From G964020105 sp964020105 (GTDB lineage: Bacteria > Pseudomonadota > Alphaproteobacteria > WRAU01 > Hepatincolaceae), in the NCBI GenBank assembly GCA_964020105.1, contig OZ026535.1:558001-622000 (forward strand): a stretch of 64,000 nucleotides of DNA, in the 5' to 3' direction. Within the stretch, counting starts at the first letter, position 1. Each line of letters opens with the position of its first letter. Shown here piece by piece: positions 36,590 through 45,969 of this stretch. Under the pieces are notes generated by a model. The model was not told where the DNA came from and made no database searches. It saw only the letters and a list, made by a program, of their open reading frames with translations. Made by a program: the position numbers and the translations under genes.

Positions 36590-37363
36590 TTAACGGTCAA
36601 TATAATTATTACTTAAGTTAACACCATAACGACCAGACCCATTATTGCCGGAGCGCTCCTCTCTACTAAGCAAATCTTCTGCTTGCGGATAAATAGTTTC
36701 ATCTTTATAAGAATTGTCTACAGCATCATTAGGCTTATTATTTAATATTTTTGAGCGAGAAAAAGAGGTATTAGCAACTATTTTTTTATCAGTATCTTGT
36801 GAAGAAGCTCGATCATTAGAATGATTTTTATATTCAACATAAGAACCTGTTCTAGTATTAGTATCTTCATTCAAAAGTGAAGACTTTTCAACTTCATCTT
36901 TATGTTTTCTATTTTCGTCTATTGTTTGTTGTTGTGTTTCAGAATCAAAGGTCTCTGGAACTTCTATGTTTTTTTTATCAGGATAATAATCATCATTAGT
37001 TACTCTGGAAGTATCTCTTTTTTTCAAGCCATTCTTATCAATAAAATTATCATGATATCTTTCATTAGCAAGATGATCATTATCCTGGTTAGTAACAGCA
37101 ATATCTTTAGTTGATTGTTTTGTGGAATCTGTACTAGTATTTAGTTTTGCTATAATAGCACTGTTATTTACTTCTAAGTATCTAAGCTTTTCCTCTAAAG
37201 AAACTAAATCTTTTTTTAAGCTTTCTACTTCCCTTTGCCCTTTTTCTAGTTTTTCCATACGTACTTGTACCTGCTCAGCAGTATCAATTGCCTGAGCGTT
37301 TCCTAAAAAGTAAATACTGAAAAAAGCTATATTCAATATAATAATCTTAATAGTAGTACTCAT
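36590..37363 (-). CDS. Secreted coiled-coil protein with low-complexity tail, unknown
   Basis: 257 residues. Signal peptide MSTTIKIIILNIAFFSIYFLG with likely cleavage after AQA. Residues about 28-72 form a strong coiled coil (VQVRMEKLEKGQREVESLKK, SLEEKLRYLEVNN), similar in style to the N-terminal trimerisation region of CpoB/YbgF, but the TPR part of that protein is absent. The rest (about 80-257) is hydrophilic, rich in Asn, Asp, Ser and Lys, and appears disordered, ending in SNNYIDR. No family recognised. It may be a periplasmic scaffold. It stands alone between the GH4 operon and ssb, all on the minus strand. Confidence 0.55.
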   Translation of the reverse strand: MSTTIKIIILNIAFFSIYFLGNAQAIDTAEQVQVRMEKLEKGQREVESLKKDLVSLEEKLRYLEVNNSAIIAKLNTSTDSTKQSTKDIAVTNQDNDHLANERYHDNFIDKNGLKKRDTSRVTNDDYYPDKKNIEVPETFDSETQQQTIDENRKHKDEVEKSSLLNEDTNTRTGSYVEYKNHSNDRASSQDTDKKIVANTSFSRSKILNNKPNDAVDNSYKDETIYPQAEDLLSREERSGNNGSGRYGVNLSNNYIDR

Positions 37364-37461
37364 AAATCACCTAAATAGCACATTATATAGAAAATCTAAC
37401 CGAACCTTAGCACTTATAACTACATTATTCAAGAACAACCTACCGTAGCAATATCAATAAA

Positions 37462-37920
37462 TTAAAAAGGTATCTCATCATCAAGCTCATCCCCTATATT
37501 AGAATATGAATCCTGATTATTAGAATTGTTAGAAGTAGCTTTTTTAGATGTCTCTGAATTAGGATGGCTATCAAATCCTTTTGAATCAAGCATTTGTATT
37601 TCACCTCTAAACTGACCGATTATAACTTCTGTTATACTTCTTTCAACTGCATCATTGCCAGTATATTTTCTATTTTGGATACTACCCTCTATATATAATT
37701 TTGATCCTTTTTTTACATAATTTTCAACCACTGTAGATAAATTTTCATTAAATACGACTATTCTGTGCCACTGTGTTAGACTTTTACGTTCTCCTGAAGC
37801 CCTATCTTTCCATGTTTCAGTAGTAGCAAGGGAAAATGTTGCTATCTTAGAACCATTTTGTGCAAATCTGATTTCTGGATCTCCACCAACATTACCAACT
37901 AATATTACTTTATTAACCAT
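37462..37920 (-). CDS. ssb: Single-stranded DNA-binding protein
   Basis: 152 residues from the ATG at 37920 (MVNKVILVGNVGGDPEIRF), the canonical start; GTG and ATG codons three and two positions upstream in frame are possible. The OB-fold is complete: FAQNGSKIATFSLATTETWKD, SLTQWHRIVVFNENL, YVKKGSKLYIEGSIQNRKY. A disordered Asn/Ser-rich linker leads to the acidic tip DELDDEIPF, which binds partner repair and replication proteins. It is divergent from uvrA; the two are neighbours in many proteobacteria. Confidence 0.96.
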   Translation of the reverse strand: MVNKVILVGNVGGDPEIRFAQNGSKIATFSLATTETWKDRASGERKSLTQWHRIVVFNENLSTVVENYVKKGSKLYIEGSIQNRKYTGNDAVERSITEVIIGQFRGEIQMLDSKGFDSHPNSETSKKATSNNSNNQDSYSNIGDELDDEIPF

Positions 37921-38114
37921 ATCCATCACCCAAAATTAAAAAATACACTGTAAAAATAATATAGACTTATTACCCTTACGCCCCAAATAGTCTAATATAC
38001 TTAGATATAAAAATCTACAATTTTTTTTTTATATGTTATACTATTCGGCTATTGTTTGGAATTTTTTATTGTTTTCAAGCAACGTGAGTAGTTAGAATCA
38101 AGGAAAAAATATTA

Positions 38115-40958
38115 ATGTCTGAAAAAAATATTACCAATCAAAGATTTATCTCAATTAGGGGTGCCAGAGAGCATAATCTTAAGAATATAAATATTGATAT
38201 ACCTAAGAACACAATTACTGTAATTACAGGGTTATCTGGCTCTGGTAAGTCTTCTTTAGCTTTTGATACCATATATGCTGAGGGACAAAGAAGATATGTG
38301 GAGTCTTTATCTGCTTATGCTAGACAATTTTTAGATACGTTTGATAAACCTGATGTGGACTCAATTGATGGCCTGTCTCCTGCAATATCTATAGAACAGA
38401 AAACAACTTCAAAAAATCCACGTTCAACGGTTGGAACAATTACAGAAATTTATGATTATTTAAGATTATTATTTGCTAGAATTGGTATCCCCTATTCTCC
38501 TACTACTGGATTACCAATTGAAAAACAGACTATTTCGATGATGGTTGATAGATTGATATCTTTAGAGAAAAACACTAAAATTAACATACTTGCTCCTATT
38601 GTACGTGGTAGAAAAGGTGAATATAAAAGAGAATTTGATGATCTTAGAAAAAAAGGATTTCAACGTATTAAAATCGATGGTATTGTTTATGAAATAGATA
38701 GTATTCCTATTTTAGATAAAAATATTAAGCATGATATTGCTGTAGTTGTTGATAGAATAATAATTAAAGAAGATATAGAGCAACGATTGTCTCAAAGTAT
38801 AGAAACTGCTCTTATTTTAGCCGATGGCATATGTATTGCTGAAAATATAACTATGAATGAAGAAATTCTTTTTTCAGAAAGGTTTGCTTGTCCTGTATCT
38901 GGTTTTGCAATAGATGAAATTGAACCGAGATTATTTTCTTTTAATAATCCATTTGGAGCTTGCGATACATGTAATGGCTTAGGGGTAGAAAATGTATTTG
39001 ATGAAAATTTAATTATCCCAGATAAAACTAAACCTTATATAGATTCTATAGCACCGTGGAGTAATCAAGTTAGTTATTATTATAAAACTGTACTAGAAGG
39101 ATTAGCCAATCACTATGGCATTGCTGTATCAACACCATATATAAAATTGCCAGAAAGCTTTAAACAAATTGTTTTATATGGTAGCGGTAAAACTAATATA
39201 AAAATAAGATTTACTACTAGCAATCAGATGCATGATTCCAATAAACCTTTTGATGGTGTTATTCCTATTCTTAAGAGAAAATATAAAGATACAGAATCAG
39301 ACTCTTCCAGAGAACATTTGGGCAATTATATTGTAGCAAAAAAATGTCATAAATGTGATGGAAAACGCTTAAATGAAAAAGCATTACAAATCAAGATTGA
39401 TATGAAAAATATTTATGACGTTACTGAGTTTTCAGTAAAAAATTGCTTTGAATGGATACAAACTATCGAATTAGCCCTTAATAATCATCATAAAAAAATC
39501 TCAGAAAAAATAGTTAAAGAAATAAAAGAAAGATTATCTTTTTTAAATAATGTTGGTATTGGTTATTTAAATTTATCAAGGGGTGCTGCTACCCTTTCAG
39601 GAGGTGAATCGCAAAGAATAAGGTTGGCTTCCCAGATAGGCTCAGGACTTACAGGAGTTTTATATGTCTTAGACGAGCCGTCAATTGGATTACATCAAAG
39701 AGATAATGATAAATTACTTGATACATTGCAGCATTTGAAAAATTTAGATAATACAGTAATTGTTGTTGAACATGATGAGGATACGATAAAATTTGCTGAT
39801 TTCCTAATTGATATGGGACCAAGGGCAGGACTACTTGGAGGAGAAATAGTTGCTTTTGGTACTCCAAGTGAGGTTGCTGCTTCTGAAAAAAGTCTTACTG
39901 GTCAGTATTTGCGTGGAGAAAAGAAGATTGAGGTTCCTAAAAAAAGACGAAAATATAGTGGTGAGCATATTAGAATTGTAAATGCACATGGTAATAATTT
40001 AAAAAATATAACGGTTGATTTTCCAATAGGACTTATGACTTGTGTGACCGGAGTATCTGGTAGTGGTAAATCGACTCTTGTTAATGAAACTCTCTATAGG
40101 ATAGCGGCGCAACATATTTATAATACAAAGGTTGAGCCTGCAGGGTATGATAATATAATAGGAATAGAAAAAATTGATAAAGTAATAGATATAGATCAAT
40201 CTCCTATTGGGAGATTGCCAAGTTCTAATCCTGCAACCTACACAAAAACATTTGATATAATAAGAGAAATTTTTGCTGAGTTGCCAGAAGCAAAAGCTAG
40301 AGGGTATAAAGGTGGTAGATTTTCTTTTAATGTTAAAGGAGGCAGATGTGAAATTTGCAAGGGAGATGGTGTAATTAAAATAGAGATGCATTTTCTTCCA
40401 GATGTTTATATAAAGTGTGAAGAATGTAAGGGTAAGCGTTATAATCGAGAAACTCTTGAAATAAAATGGAAAGATAAATCCATAGCTGACGTCCTTGATA
40501 TGAGTGTGGCTGAGGCTACTGAATTTTTTAGCGGTATAACTGGTATTTATAATAAACTAAAGGCTCTTGATAGTGTTGGTCTTGGATATATTAAACTTGG
40601 TCAATCTGCAACTACATTTAGTGGTGGTGAGGCGCAAAGGATCAAACTATCAAAAGAGTTGGCAAAAAAATCCACTGGAAAAACGTTGTATATACTTGAT
40701 GAGCCAACAACTGGTCTGCATTTTGATGATGTTAATAAGTTAGTTGAAGTTTTACAAAAACTTGTGGATAATGGCAATACTATGGTAATTATTGAACATA
40801 ATCTTGACGTTATAAAAGTTGCAGATCATATAATTGATATTGGTCCTGAAGGTGGAGAAAATGGTGGTAACGTTATCGCATTTGGTACTCCTGAGGAAAT
40901 ATGCACTGTAGAGGCTAGTCATACGGGTCTTTATTTGAAAAAAATGCTAAACAAGTAA
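38115..40958 (+). CDS. uvrA: Excinuclease ABC subunit A
   Basis: 947 residues, the normal UvrA size. Two ABC ATPase halves: Walker A near residue 39 (TGLSGSGKSSLAFDT) and near 645 (TGVSGSGKSTLVNET), with signature motifs LSGGESQRIRLASQ and FSGGEAQRIKLSKEL. Zinc modules: CPVSGFAIDE...CDTCNGLG and CEICKGDG...CEECKGKRY. UvrA recognises DNA damage with UvrB in nucleotide excision repair and is recruited by Mfd, also in this window. It is divergent from ssb with 194 bp between, which includes a T-rich tract near 38020. Confidence 0.97.
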   Translation: MSEKNITNQRFISIRGAREHNLKNINIDIPKNTITVITGLSGSGKSSLAFDTIYAEGQRRYVESLSAYARQFLDTFDKPDVDSIDGLSPAISIEQKTTSKNPRSTVGTITEIYDYLRLLFARIGIPYSPTTGLPIEKQTISMMVDRLISLEKNTKINILAPIVRGRKGEYKREFDDLRKKGFQRIKIDGIVYEIDSIPILDKNIKHDIAVVVDRIIIKEDIEQRLSQSIETALILADGICIAENITMNEEILFSERFACPVSGFAIDEIEPRLFSFNNPFGACDTCNGLGVENVFDENLIIPDKTKPYIDSIAPWSNQVSYYYKTVLEGLANHYGIAVSTPYIKLPESFKQIVLYGSGKTNIKIRFTTSNQMHDSNKPFDGVIPILKRKYKDTESDSSREHLGNYIVAKKCHKCDGKRLNEKALQIKIDMKNIYDVTEFSVKNCFEWIQTIELALNNHHKKISEKIVKEIKERLSFLNNVGIGYLNLSRGAATLSGGESQRIRLASQIGSGLTGVLYVLDEPSIGLHQRDNDKLLDTLQHLKNLDNTVIVVEHDEDTIKFADFLIDMGPRAGLLGGEIVAFGTPSEVAASEKSLTGQYLRGEKKIEVPKKRRKYSGEHIRIVNAHGNNLKNITVDFPIGLMTCVTGVSGSGKSTLVNETLYRIAAQHIYNTKVEPAGYDNIIGIEKIDKVIDIDQSPIGRLPSSNPATYTKTFDIIREIFAELPEAKARGYKGGRFSFNVKGGRCEICKGDGVIKIEMHFLPDVYIKCEECKGKRYNRETLEIKWKDKSIADVLDMSVAEATEFFSGITGIYNKLKALDSVGLGYIKLGQSATTFSGGEAQRIKLSKELAKKSTGKTLYILDEPTTGLHFDDVNKLVEVLQKLVDNGNTMVIIEHNLDVIKVADHIIDIGPEGGENGGNVIAFGTPEEICTVEASHTGLYLKKMLNK

Positions 40959-41052
40959 TTAAATGTTAATTTTATAATATATGCTAGTATTTTATACTTA
41001 TATGTGGTAGTACATTTGCATGTAGGAATTGTATTTAATAGAGTTATGGATC

Positions 41053-41928
41053 ATGATAAGAATTATAAGAATATTTGCTATCTTACTTACTATATTATCT
41101 GTATTTATTAGTAGTGCTCAGGCAGGTTATATAAAATTTGGGACAGCGCTGTCTAAAACTGATAATATGAAGGGCAGTATAGGTAATTTAGATTTTGGGT
41201 TGTATTCCTTTGGTAAATTATCTTTAGGAATAGGATTAGAGCAAGCTTTTTATGGTGAAAATTTTTATGGAAATATGAGCAAGATCATTAAAATAGCAAA
41301 ATCTGTATCCGATACAACTGAATTATATAACGCCACTGTAAATAATAAATTTCTTAGTTCTTATACAAGTGGTTTTTTTAACTTAACTTATAATTTTACT
41401 GGTAAGAGAGGAGCTTATGCTTTTGCTGGTGTTGGTTATGGTATTAAAGTTAAACTTAGGGATGAAGTATCTTCACTTGTTTATATTGCCTCAGCAATTG
41501 ACAAGAATCAAAATCCCGAAGAGCTGTTAAATGATCCTGAATTTAATAAAATAATTAATGATTTATCAAAAGATCCCACTTATATGATAAATTTAATAAA
41601 CACCCTCATGCCAGGCAACGAGGATTTAGTAAGTATGATTGATACTGAAGAGGAAATTTATAATCTTGCACAAGATCAAGAAGCCTTAAATAGTTTCATA
41701 AGCAGTGCCAGCAAAGCATATGATGAATCAAGCGTTGCTAAAGCTTCCTTGGATACATTATGTAATGTAGCAGTATACTGTAATTATAAAATAGCTTACC
41801 AGATTGGTGTTGGCTATGATATTCCAATATGGGGAATATTCGGACTTGATATGTATACTAAAATAAAATTCATGCCTACTACAGATCCTGTTTATGCCAT
41901 GGGTGCAAATTTTATGTTTAAATGGTAA
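41053..41928 (+). CDS. Predicted outer-membrane beta-barrel protein
   Basis: 291 residues from the ATG at 41053 (MIRIIRIFAILLTILSVFIS), which starts a clear signal peptide ending in SSAQA; the frame can be read back to a TTG at 41029 but that disrupts the signal sequence. The mature start GYIKFGTALSKTD and segments such as FGLYSFGKLSLGIGLEQAF, RGAYAFAGVGYGIKVKL and YKIAYQIGVGYDIPIWGIF are amphipathic beta strands, and the last residue is Trp (GANFMFKW), a BAM signal. A long acidic insert (about 145-235) is probably a surface loop. The overall plan recalls outer-membrane porin-like antigens of Rickettsiales, but no family is certain. Confidence 0.65.
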   Translation: MIRIIRIFAILLTILSVFISSAQAGYIKFGTALSKTDNMKGSIGNLDFGLYSFGKLSLGIGLEQAFYGENFYGNMSKIIKIAKSVSDTTELYNATVNNKFLSSYTSGFFNLTYNFTGKRGAYAFAGVGYGIKVKLRDEVSSLVYIASAIDKNQNPEELLNDPEFNKIINDLSKDPTYMINLINTLMPGNEDLVSMIDTEEEIYNLAQDQEALNSFISSASKAYDESSVAKASLDTLCNVAVYCNYKIAYQIGVGYDIPIWGIFGLDMYTKIKFMPTTDPVYAMGANFMFKW

Positions 41929-41980
41929 CTGTTATATGCTACCATTGTTGTAAGAATAAATAGAAAATGGAGAATAATTC

Positions 41981-42640
41981 GTGTTAAAACTTTTTTATGC
42001 CCCTACTACAGCAACAATGAAAGTTTCAATTGCATTGGAGGAGCTTAATATTCCCCATATTAGGATTCCTGTTAATGTTAGGAAAGGAGTTCAATTATCT
42101 GATTATTACAAAAAGCTTGTACCTACTGCTAAAATTCCTGCGATACTAGATAAAGGGGAAGTTTTATTTGAGTCTTCCGCAATATTGATGCATTTAATTG
42201 AAAAAAATAGGATATTACTTACTGCAAATCATAAAAATGAAGCTCTTGCTTGGTTTTGCTGGGATACATCGGAATTATCACCTAAACTTTTTCAATATTA
42301 TAGATATGCTCCACTGTTTACTGAGAATAAAACAGTTATGGAAAAGCTATTTAGTGAGGTAGAAACTCTTGTAGGACTGCTAGATATACAATTAATTAAT
42401 AAAGACTATATAGCAACAGAGTTCTCAGTTGCTGATATTTCTGCTTTTCCTTGGCTTAACTGGCTAACTGGAAATAGGCAAGAGCTTAATGCTCTTTTAA
42501 CTAAATTTTCCAATGTTAGTAAATGGTTGGAAAGAATGAAATCTCGTAAAGCTGTAAGTACTGTATTAACCTTAGCGGCAGAATTTGACTGGGAATCTGA
42601 AATCTCTGCTGTAGAATTAGAAAAATTAGTACAAGCATAG
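41981..42640 (+). CDS. Glutathione S-transferase family protein
   Basis: 219 residues with a GTG start preceded by GGAGAA. The N-terminal thioredoxin fold (MLKLFYAPTTATMKVSIALEE, then VPTAKIPAILDKGEVLFESSAIL) contains the cis-Pro and the ESxAI glutathione-binding motif. The C-terminal helical domain has YIATEFSVADISAFPWLNW, the usual N-capping box region. It resembles the YghU/YfcG-type or Nu-like bacterial GSTs, which use glutathione in redox or detoxification reactions. A substrate cannot be assigned. It stands alone between the barrel gene and ppiD, all on the plus strand. Confidence 0.88.
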   Translation: MLKLFYAPTTATMKVSIALEELNIPHIRIPVNVRKGVQLSDYYKKLVPTAKIPAILDKGEVLFESSAILMHLIEKNRILLTANHKNEALAWFCWDTSELSPKLFQYYRYAPLFTENKTVMEKLFSEVETLVGLLDIQLINKDYIATEFSVADISAFPWLNWLTGNRQELNALLTKFSNVSKWLERMKSRKAVSTVLTLAAEFDWESEISAVELEKLVQA

Positions 42641-42813
42641 AATTTTTTATCAATTTTTTAATAAAGAGAAACATATTCAATTTGTGTTTTTTCCTTACTT
42701 ACCTGGGATCATTATCTAAGCATAATATGTGGAAAAATTAAAATTAGTATTGATTTTTATGGCAATAACAAATATCATTAATTGTCATGAAATTATTAAG
42801 GAATTAAAAGATT

Positions 42814-44700
42814 ATGGTCAAGGATGCTTCTGTGGAAAATAACACAAAAAATAAAAATTCTAAACCTAAAAAATTTATGAAAAAATTTGGTATAAAGCAA
42901 GTTGGATTAATCTTAATAATTTTTTTAATATCAATAAGCTTAATTCCGTGGGTAATAAATAATAATATAATCAATAATGCTGATAGTAATAAGTGGGTTA
43001 TGGTTGGTGATAAATCGGTAGTTTCAAACATTATTTTGGGAGAGTATAGGGCATTTATTGAGCAAAATTACTATTATATACAACAAAATCCTTATACTTT
43101 GATGCAGTTTTTAAATGATTTAATTACACGCCATGTTAACACTTTATTATTTGCTAGTGAAGCTGAAAGGATAAACATATCAGTTGATGATAACCTACTG
43201 CTACAATTGATTTCGGAAATACCAGTGTTTCAAAATCCTGATGGAACTTTTAACGCAGAAGAGTTTAAAAAAAGGGTGACAATGATTTTCGGATCAGAAA
43301 AAAATTTCTTAGATAGCGCAAAAAATACCATTTTAAAAGATCAAATTTTTATTACCTTATCAAATAACATCACTCAACCACATTATACAGCTTACTTAGA
43401 TTTAATGGCACTGTATCAGGAAAGGGAAATTAAATATATAGAAGTTGATAAATCTTTACTTAAAACAAAAATCCAAGCTCCAACAGAGCAAGATTTGGAA
43501 GCTTTGCGCGAAGAAAATAAAACTATTTTTACAACTCTTGAGTCTAAAGATGGAGAATACATACTTGTTAATATTAATGACTTATTAGGTAAAATTAAGG
43601 TTACTGAAAGTGAAGCCAAGGATTTTTACGAAAAAAATAAATCTTCCTATATACAGGATGAATTAAGAGATATTAAACAAACAACTTTTGCTACAAAAGA
43701 AGAAGCAGATAAAGCTCTTAAAGATAATCCTGATAGTATTAAATTATCCCCACTTGAAAAGGTTGATTTTGCATCTCTCCCAGAAAATTTTGCTAAGCAA
43801 ATTTTTAGTGCAAAACTTAATGAATTAAGTGGCCCAATAGAATCTCCTTTAGGTTGGTATGTTTTTCAAGTAACTAAAATTCATAGCAAAGGTTCTAAAA
43901 CATATGAAGAAGTAAAAGAAGAAGTGAGTAGTGAGGTTTTAACCAATAAAAAAAATATGGTTTTAGAAGAGAAAAGAAATGAAATATTAAATTTACTAAA
44001 TCAACAGTTACCTTTATCTGAAGTTGCTAAAAAAACTGGTGCTAAATATTTTGCTTTTTCTAAAGTAAGCGATATGGATGTTAAAAAAGGTATATCTGAA
44101 ACTATATATAAGCAAATATCAACTATGACAGAAAAATCCACATCTGGGGTTTTAGATGATGATACTGGTAATTTGTTTGCATTGAGGATTACTAAAGTAA
44201 ATCAGGCTGTACTTCAGGATATTCAAGTAATAAAAGCCGATTTAGTCAAGTTATGGGATGATAAAAAAATTAAAGAGAGCTTAAGTAATTTATCTGCTAA
44301 AATTGTGCAAGAACTTGTAGCTGGTAAAAAAATTAATGAATTATCAATTCCTGTAAAGTCTTTTAAAGGTACAGTAATTAATGAAAAATCACCTTTTACA
44401 GCCACTTCCATTGAGTTACTATGGGAATCTGATATTAATAAGCCTCTTGAGATAACTATGAATAATGGAAATCAGGCAGTTGCTATTGTATCGAAAATCA
44501 CTAATAAATCCATATTTTATGAGAAGAATGGTATTAAAAATCAAGAGCTTTTGAATTTTGTTAACTATACGACAACCAGTTATACTAATCAGCATCTTTC
44601 AACTTATTCAGAAATAATAAGTAAAAAGCATGATATAAAAGTAAATCAGGAAGCCATTATAAAAACATTAGCTCCTAGCCAGGAAAATGCTAATCAATAA
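42814..44700 (+). CDS. ppiD: PpiD-like periplasmic chaperone/peptidyl-prolyl isomerase
   Basis: 628 residues. A basic cytoplasmic N-terminus (KNKNSKPKKFMKKFGIKQ), one membrane anchor (about 31-49, VGLILIIFLISISLIPWVI), a SurA-N-like chaperone domain (about 70-215), a parvulin-like region (about 260-380, DIKQTTFATKEEADKAL, LSGPIESPLGWYVFQVTKIH) and a helical C-terminal part. PpiD is anchored in the inner membrane near SecYEG and helps newly exported proteins fold. The start is the ATG at 42814 (MVKDASVEN), preceded by AAGGAATTAAAAG. Its 3' tail and terminator are duplicated about 630 bp downstream. Confidence 0.92.
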   Translation: MVKDASVENNTKNKNSKPKKFMKKFGIKQVGLILIIFLISISLIPWVINNNIINNADSNKWVMVGDKSVVSNIILGEYRAFIEQNYYYIQQNPYTLMQFLNDLITRHVNTLLFASEAERINISVDDNLLLQLISEIPVFQNPDGTFNAEEFKKRVTMIFGSEKNFLDSAKNTILKDQIFITLSNNITQPHYTAYLDLMALYQEREIKYIEVDKSLLKTKIQAPTEQDLEALREENKTIFTTLESKDGEYILVNINDLLGKIKVTESEAKDFYEKNKSSYIQDELRDIKQTTFATKEEADKALKDNPDSIKLSPLEKVDFASLPENFAKQIFSAKLNELSGPIESPLGWYVFQVTKIHSKGSKTYEEVKEEVSSEVLTNKKNMVLEEKRNEILNLLNQQLPLSEVAKKTGAKYFAFSKVSDMDVKKGISETIYKQISTMTEKSTSGVLDDDTGNLFALRITKVNQAVLQDIQVIKADLVKLWDDKKIKESLSNLSAKIVQELVAGKKINELSIPVKSFKGTVINEKSPFTATSIELLWESDINKPLEITMNNGNQAVAIVSKITNKSIFYEKNGIKNQELLNFVNYTTTSYTNQHLSTYSEIISKKHDIKVNQEAIIKTLAPSQENANQ

Positions 44701-44711
44701 AATTATCAATC

Positions 44712-44751
44712 AAGTATAGCTAATTTTTCACTCTAGAGGTTGGCTATACTT
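44712..44751 (+). terminator. Hairpin downstream of ppiD
   Basis: AAGTATAGCTAA (44712-44723) pairs with TTGGCTATACTT (44740-44751) over 12 bp with one G-U pair and a 16-nt loop. It begins 12 bp after the ppiD stop. Only a short T-rich stretch follows, so it is a modest terminator. A diverged second copy lies at about 45345-45380. Confidence 0.55.
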
Positions 44752-45287
44752 ATAACTTTAAAATACTTTATTTATCTTACATTAATAAAGTCTAAGGGGA
44801 TATTTTTCGTTTAATTGGTGCTTTTGCTCTTTTACAATAGCTAACTGCAAAATTTTTCATGGGGGGAAGATTAAATATCAGCAAAACAATCACTGTGGCG
44901 GAAAAAAAATTAGTAATTCGATTTGGAAGAATTAAACGGAGAAAATTTTTCATAATTAAGTTTTAGACTATGAAATCTGATCCTGCTGTATATTCAAGCT
45001 ACAAGCTTAATAGCTTATCTTCCTGTATGTTTTAATCCTAGCCTTGTATCATCCTTACTTCATAATTAGTTATAAATTTTAGTTTTATTAAGCTTGCTTT
45101 TGCTGAATATCATAATCTTTGCAACTTCACGAGAAAGTAAGAACTAATCCCATAGTTTCTATTAACTATCTCCTTATGCCTTTCTCTAATTTTTACTACC
45201 TACATTAGCTACAAATTTGAAGTTTCCCATATATTTTGCGCTCTATCATGTTATTCTTTATTTCATCATATCTCTAATCAGTAAGCT

Positions 45288-45385
45288 ATCATAAAACTAT
45301 TGCTCCTAGCTATGAATCTGTTAATCAATAAAATTATGAATCAAATATAGCTAATTTTTCATTCAATGGATTGGCTATATGTTAT
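45288..45385 (+). repeat. Duplicated 3' end of ppiD with its hairpin
   Basis: About 95 bp (GCTCCTAGCTATGAATCTG, then AATCAATAAAATTATGAATC and TATAGCTAATTTTTC) repeat, with mismatches, the last codons, stop and hairpin of ppiD at 44656-44751. The spacing between copies is about 630 bp. The mismatches show that this is not a recent event. Confidence 0.75.
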
Positions 45386-45755
45386 ATATCTTGTTAACTA
45401 ATAATGTTTCATATAAGAGACTATCTTTATACTTCTTCATACATCTTACTCTTTTTACACTAAGATCCTGAGTAAAATTACTTCCTTAATTTTTATAAAC
45501 TCTCTATTTTCTTCCTTGCTCAATCTCCTTTTTAGTGCATATTTTTCTCTTGCTACCTATTTGAAGATTATTTACACTGAAACATTTTTTCTCTCCTTAA
45601 CTGCTTTTACTCTACTCCTAAAACTACTCCCTTACTTACTTCTCTAATACCCCCTTTATAGCTCTCTATATTTCTTCCTAAATTTTTCCCTATCGCTCTA
45701 TTTTCTCCATAAAATACTTATTTTTTTATGGTTTGCCTGTTTTAAAATAGTGCGA

Positions 45756-45812
45756 TTATAAAAGCTGAGAGCGTTTCCCCTGCCCCTTTGAAGCTTGTTT
45801 CCCGTGAAACAT
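45756..45812 (-). other. Repeated tiny ORF, copy 1 (18 aa)
   Basis: Minus strand: AGAGAGTAAAA, then ATG and an 18-codon frame MFHGKQASKGQGKRSQLL, then TAA. Copy 2 at 45913-45969 differs by one residue (Ser14-Gln becomes Phe-Gln at the RS/RF position). A related start (MLNGKQA) is at 18673. It may be the relic of a longer gene. Expression is not shown. Confidence 0.3.
45796..45811. promoter_or_regulatory. parS-like 16-mer, copy 1
   Basis: TGTTTCCCGTGAAACA differs at one position from the chromosomal-type parS sequence TGTTTCACGTGAAACA bound by ParB. It is identical in the second repeat unit. A coincidental match as part of a tiny ORF start is possible. Confidence 0.45.
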
Positions 45813-45912
45813 TTTTACTCTCTCTATTTCTTCCTAAATCTTCCCTATCGCTCTATTTTCTCCATAAAAAATCCTTATTTTTTTATGGTTTGCCTGTTTT
45901 AAAATAGTGCGA

Positions 45913-45969
45913 TTATAAAAGCTGAAAGCGTTTCCCCTGCCCCTTTGAAGCCTGTTTCCCGTGAAACAT
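45913..45969 (-). other. Repeated tiny ORF, copy 2 (18 aa)
   Basis: Minus strand ATG at 45969-45967, frame MFHGKQASKGQGKRFQLL, TAA at 45915-45913. It overlaps the second parS-like 16-mer. The near identity with copy 1 follows from the tandem repeat, so it is weak evidence for selection on the peptide. Confidence 0.3.
45953..45968. promoter_or_regulatory. parS-like 16-mer, copy 2
   Basis: Second identical TGTTTCCCGTGAAACA, 157 bp from the first, inside the tandem repeat. The outer arms TGTTTC/GAAACA are perfectly palindromic; the centre CCGT deviates from ACGT by one base. Confidence 0.45.

Noticed and set aside
42720..42733. GCATAATATGTGGA shared between 4424-4437 and 42720-42733
   Set aside because: A 14-base match in two A+T-rich spacers of a 64-kb window can occur by chance; the flanks do not align.
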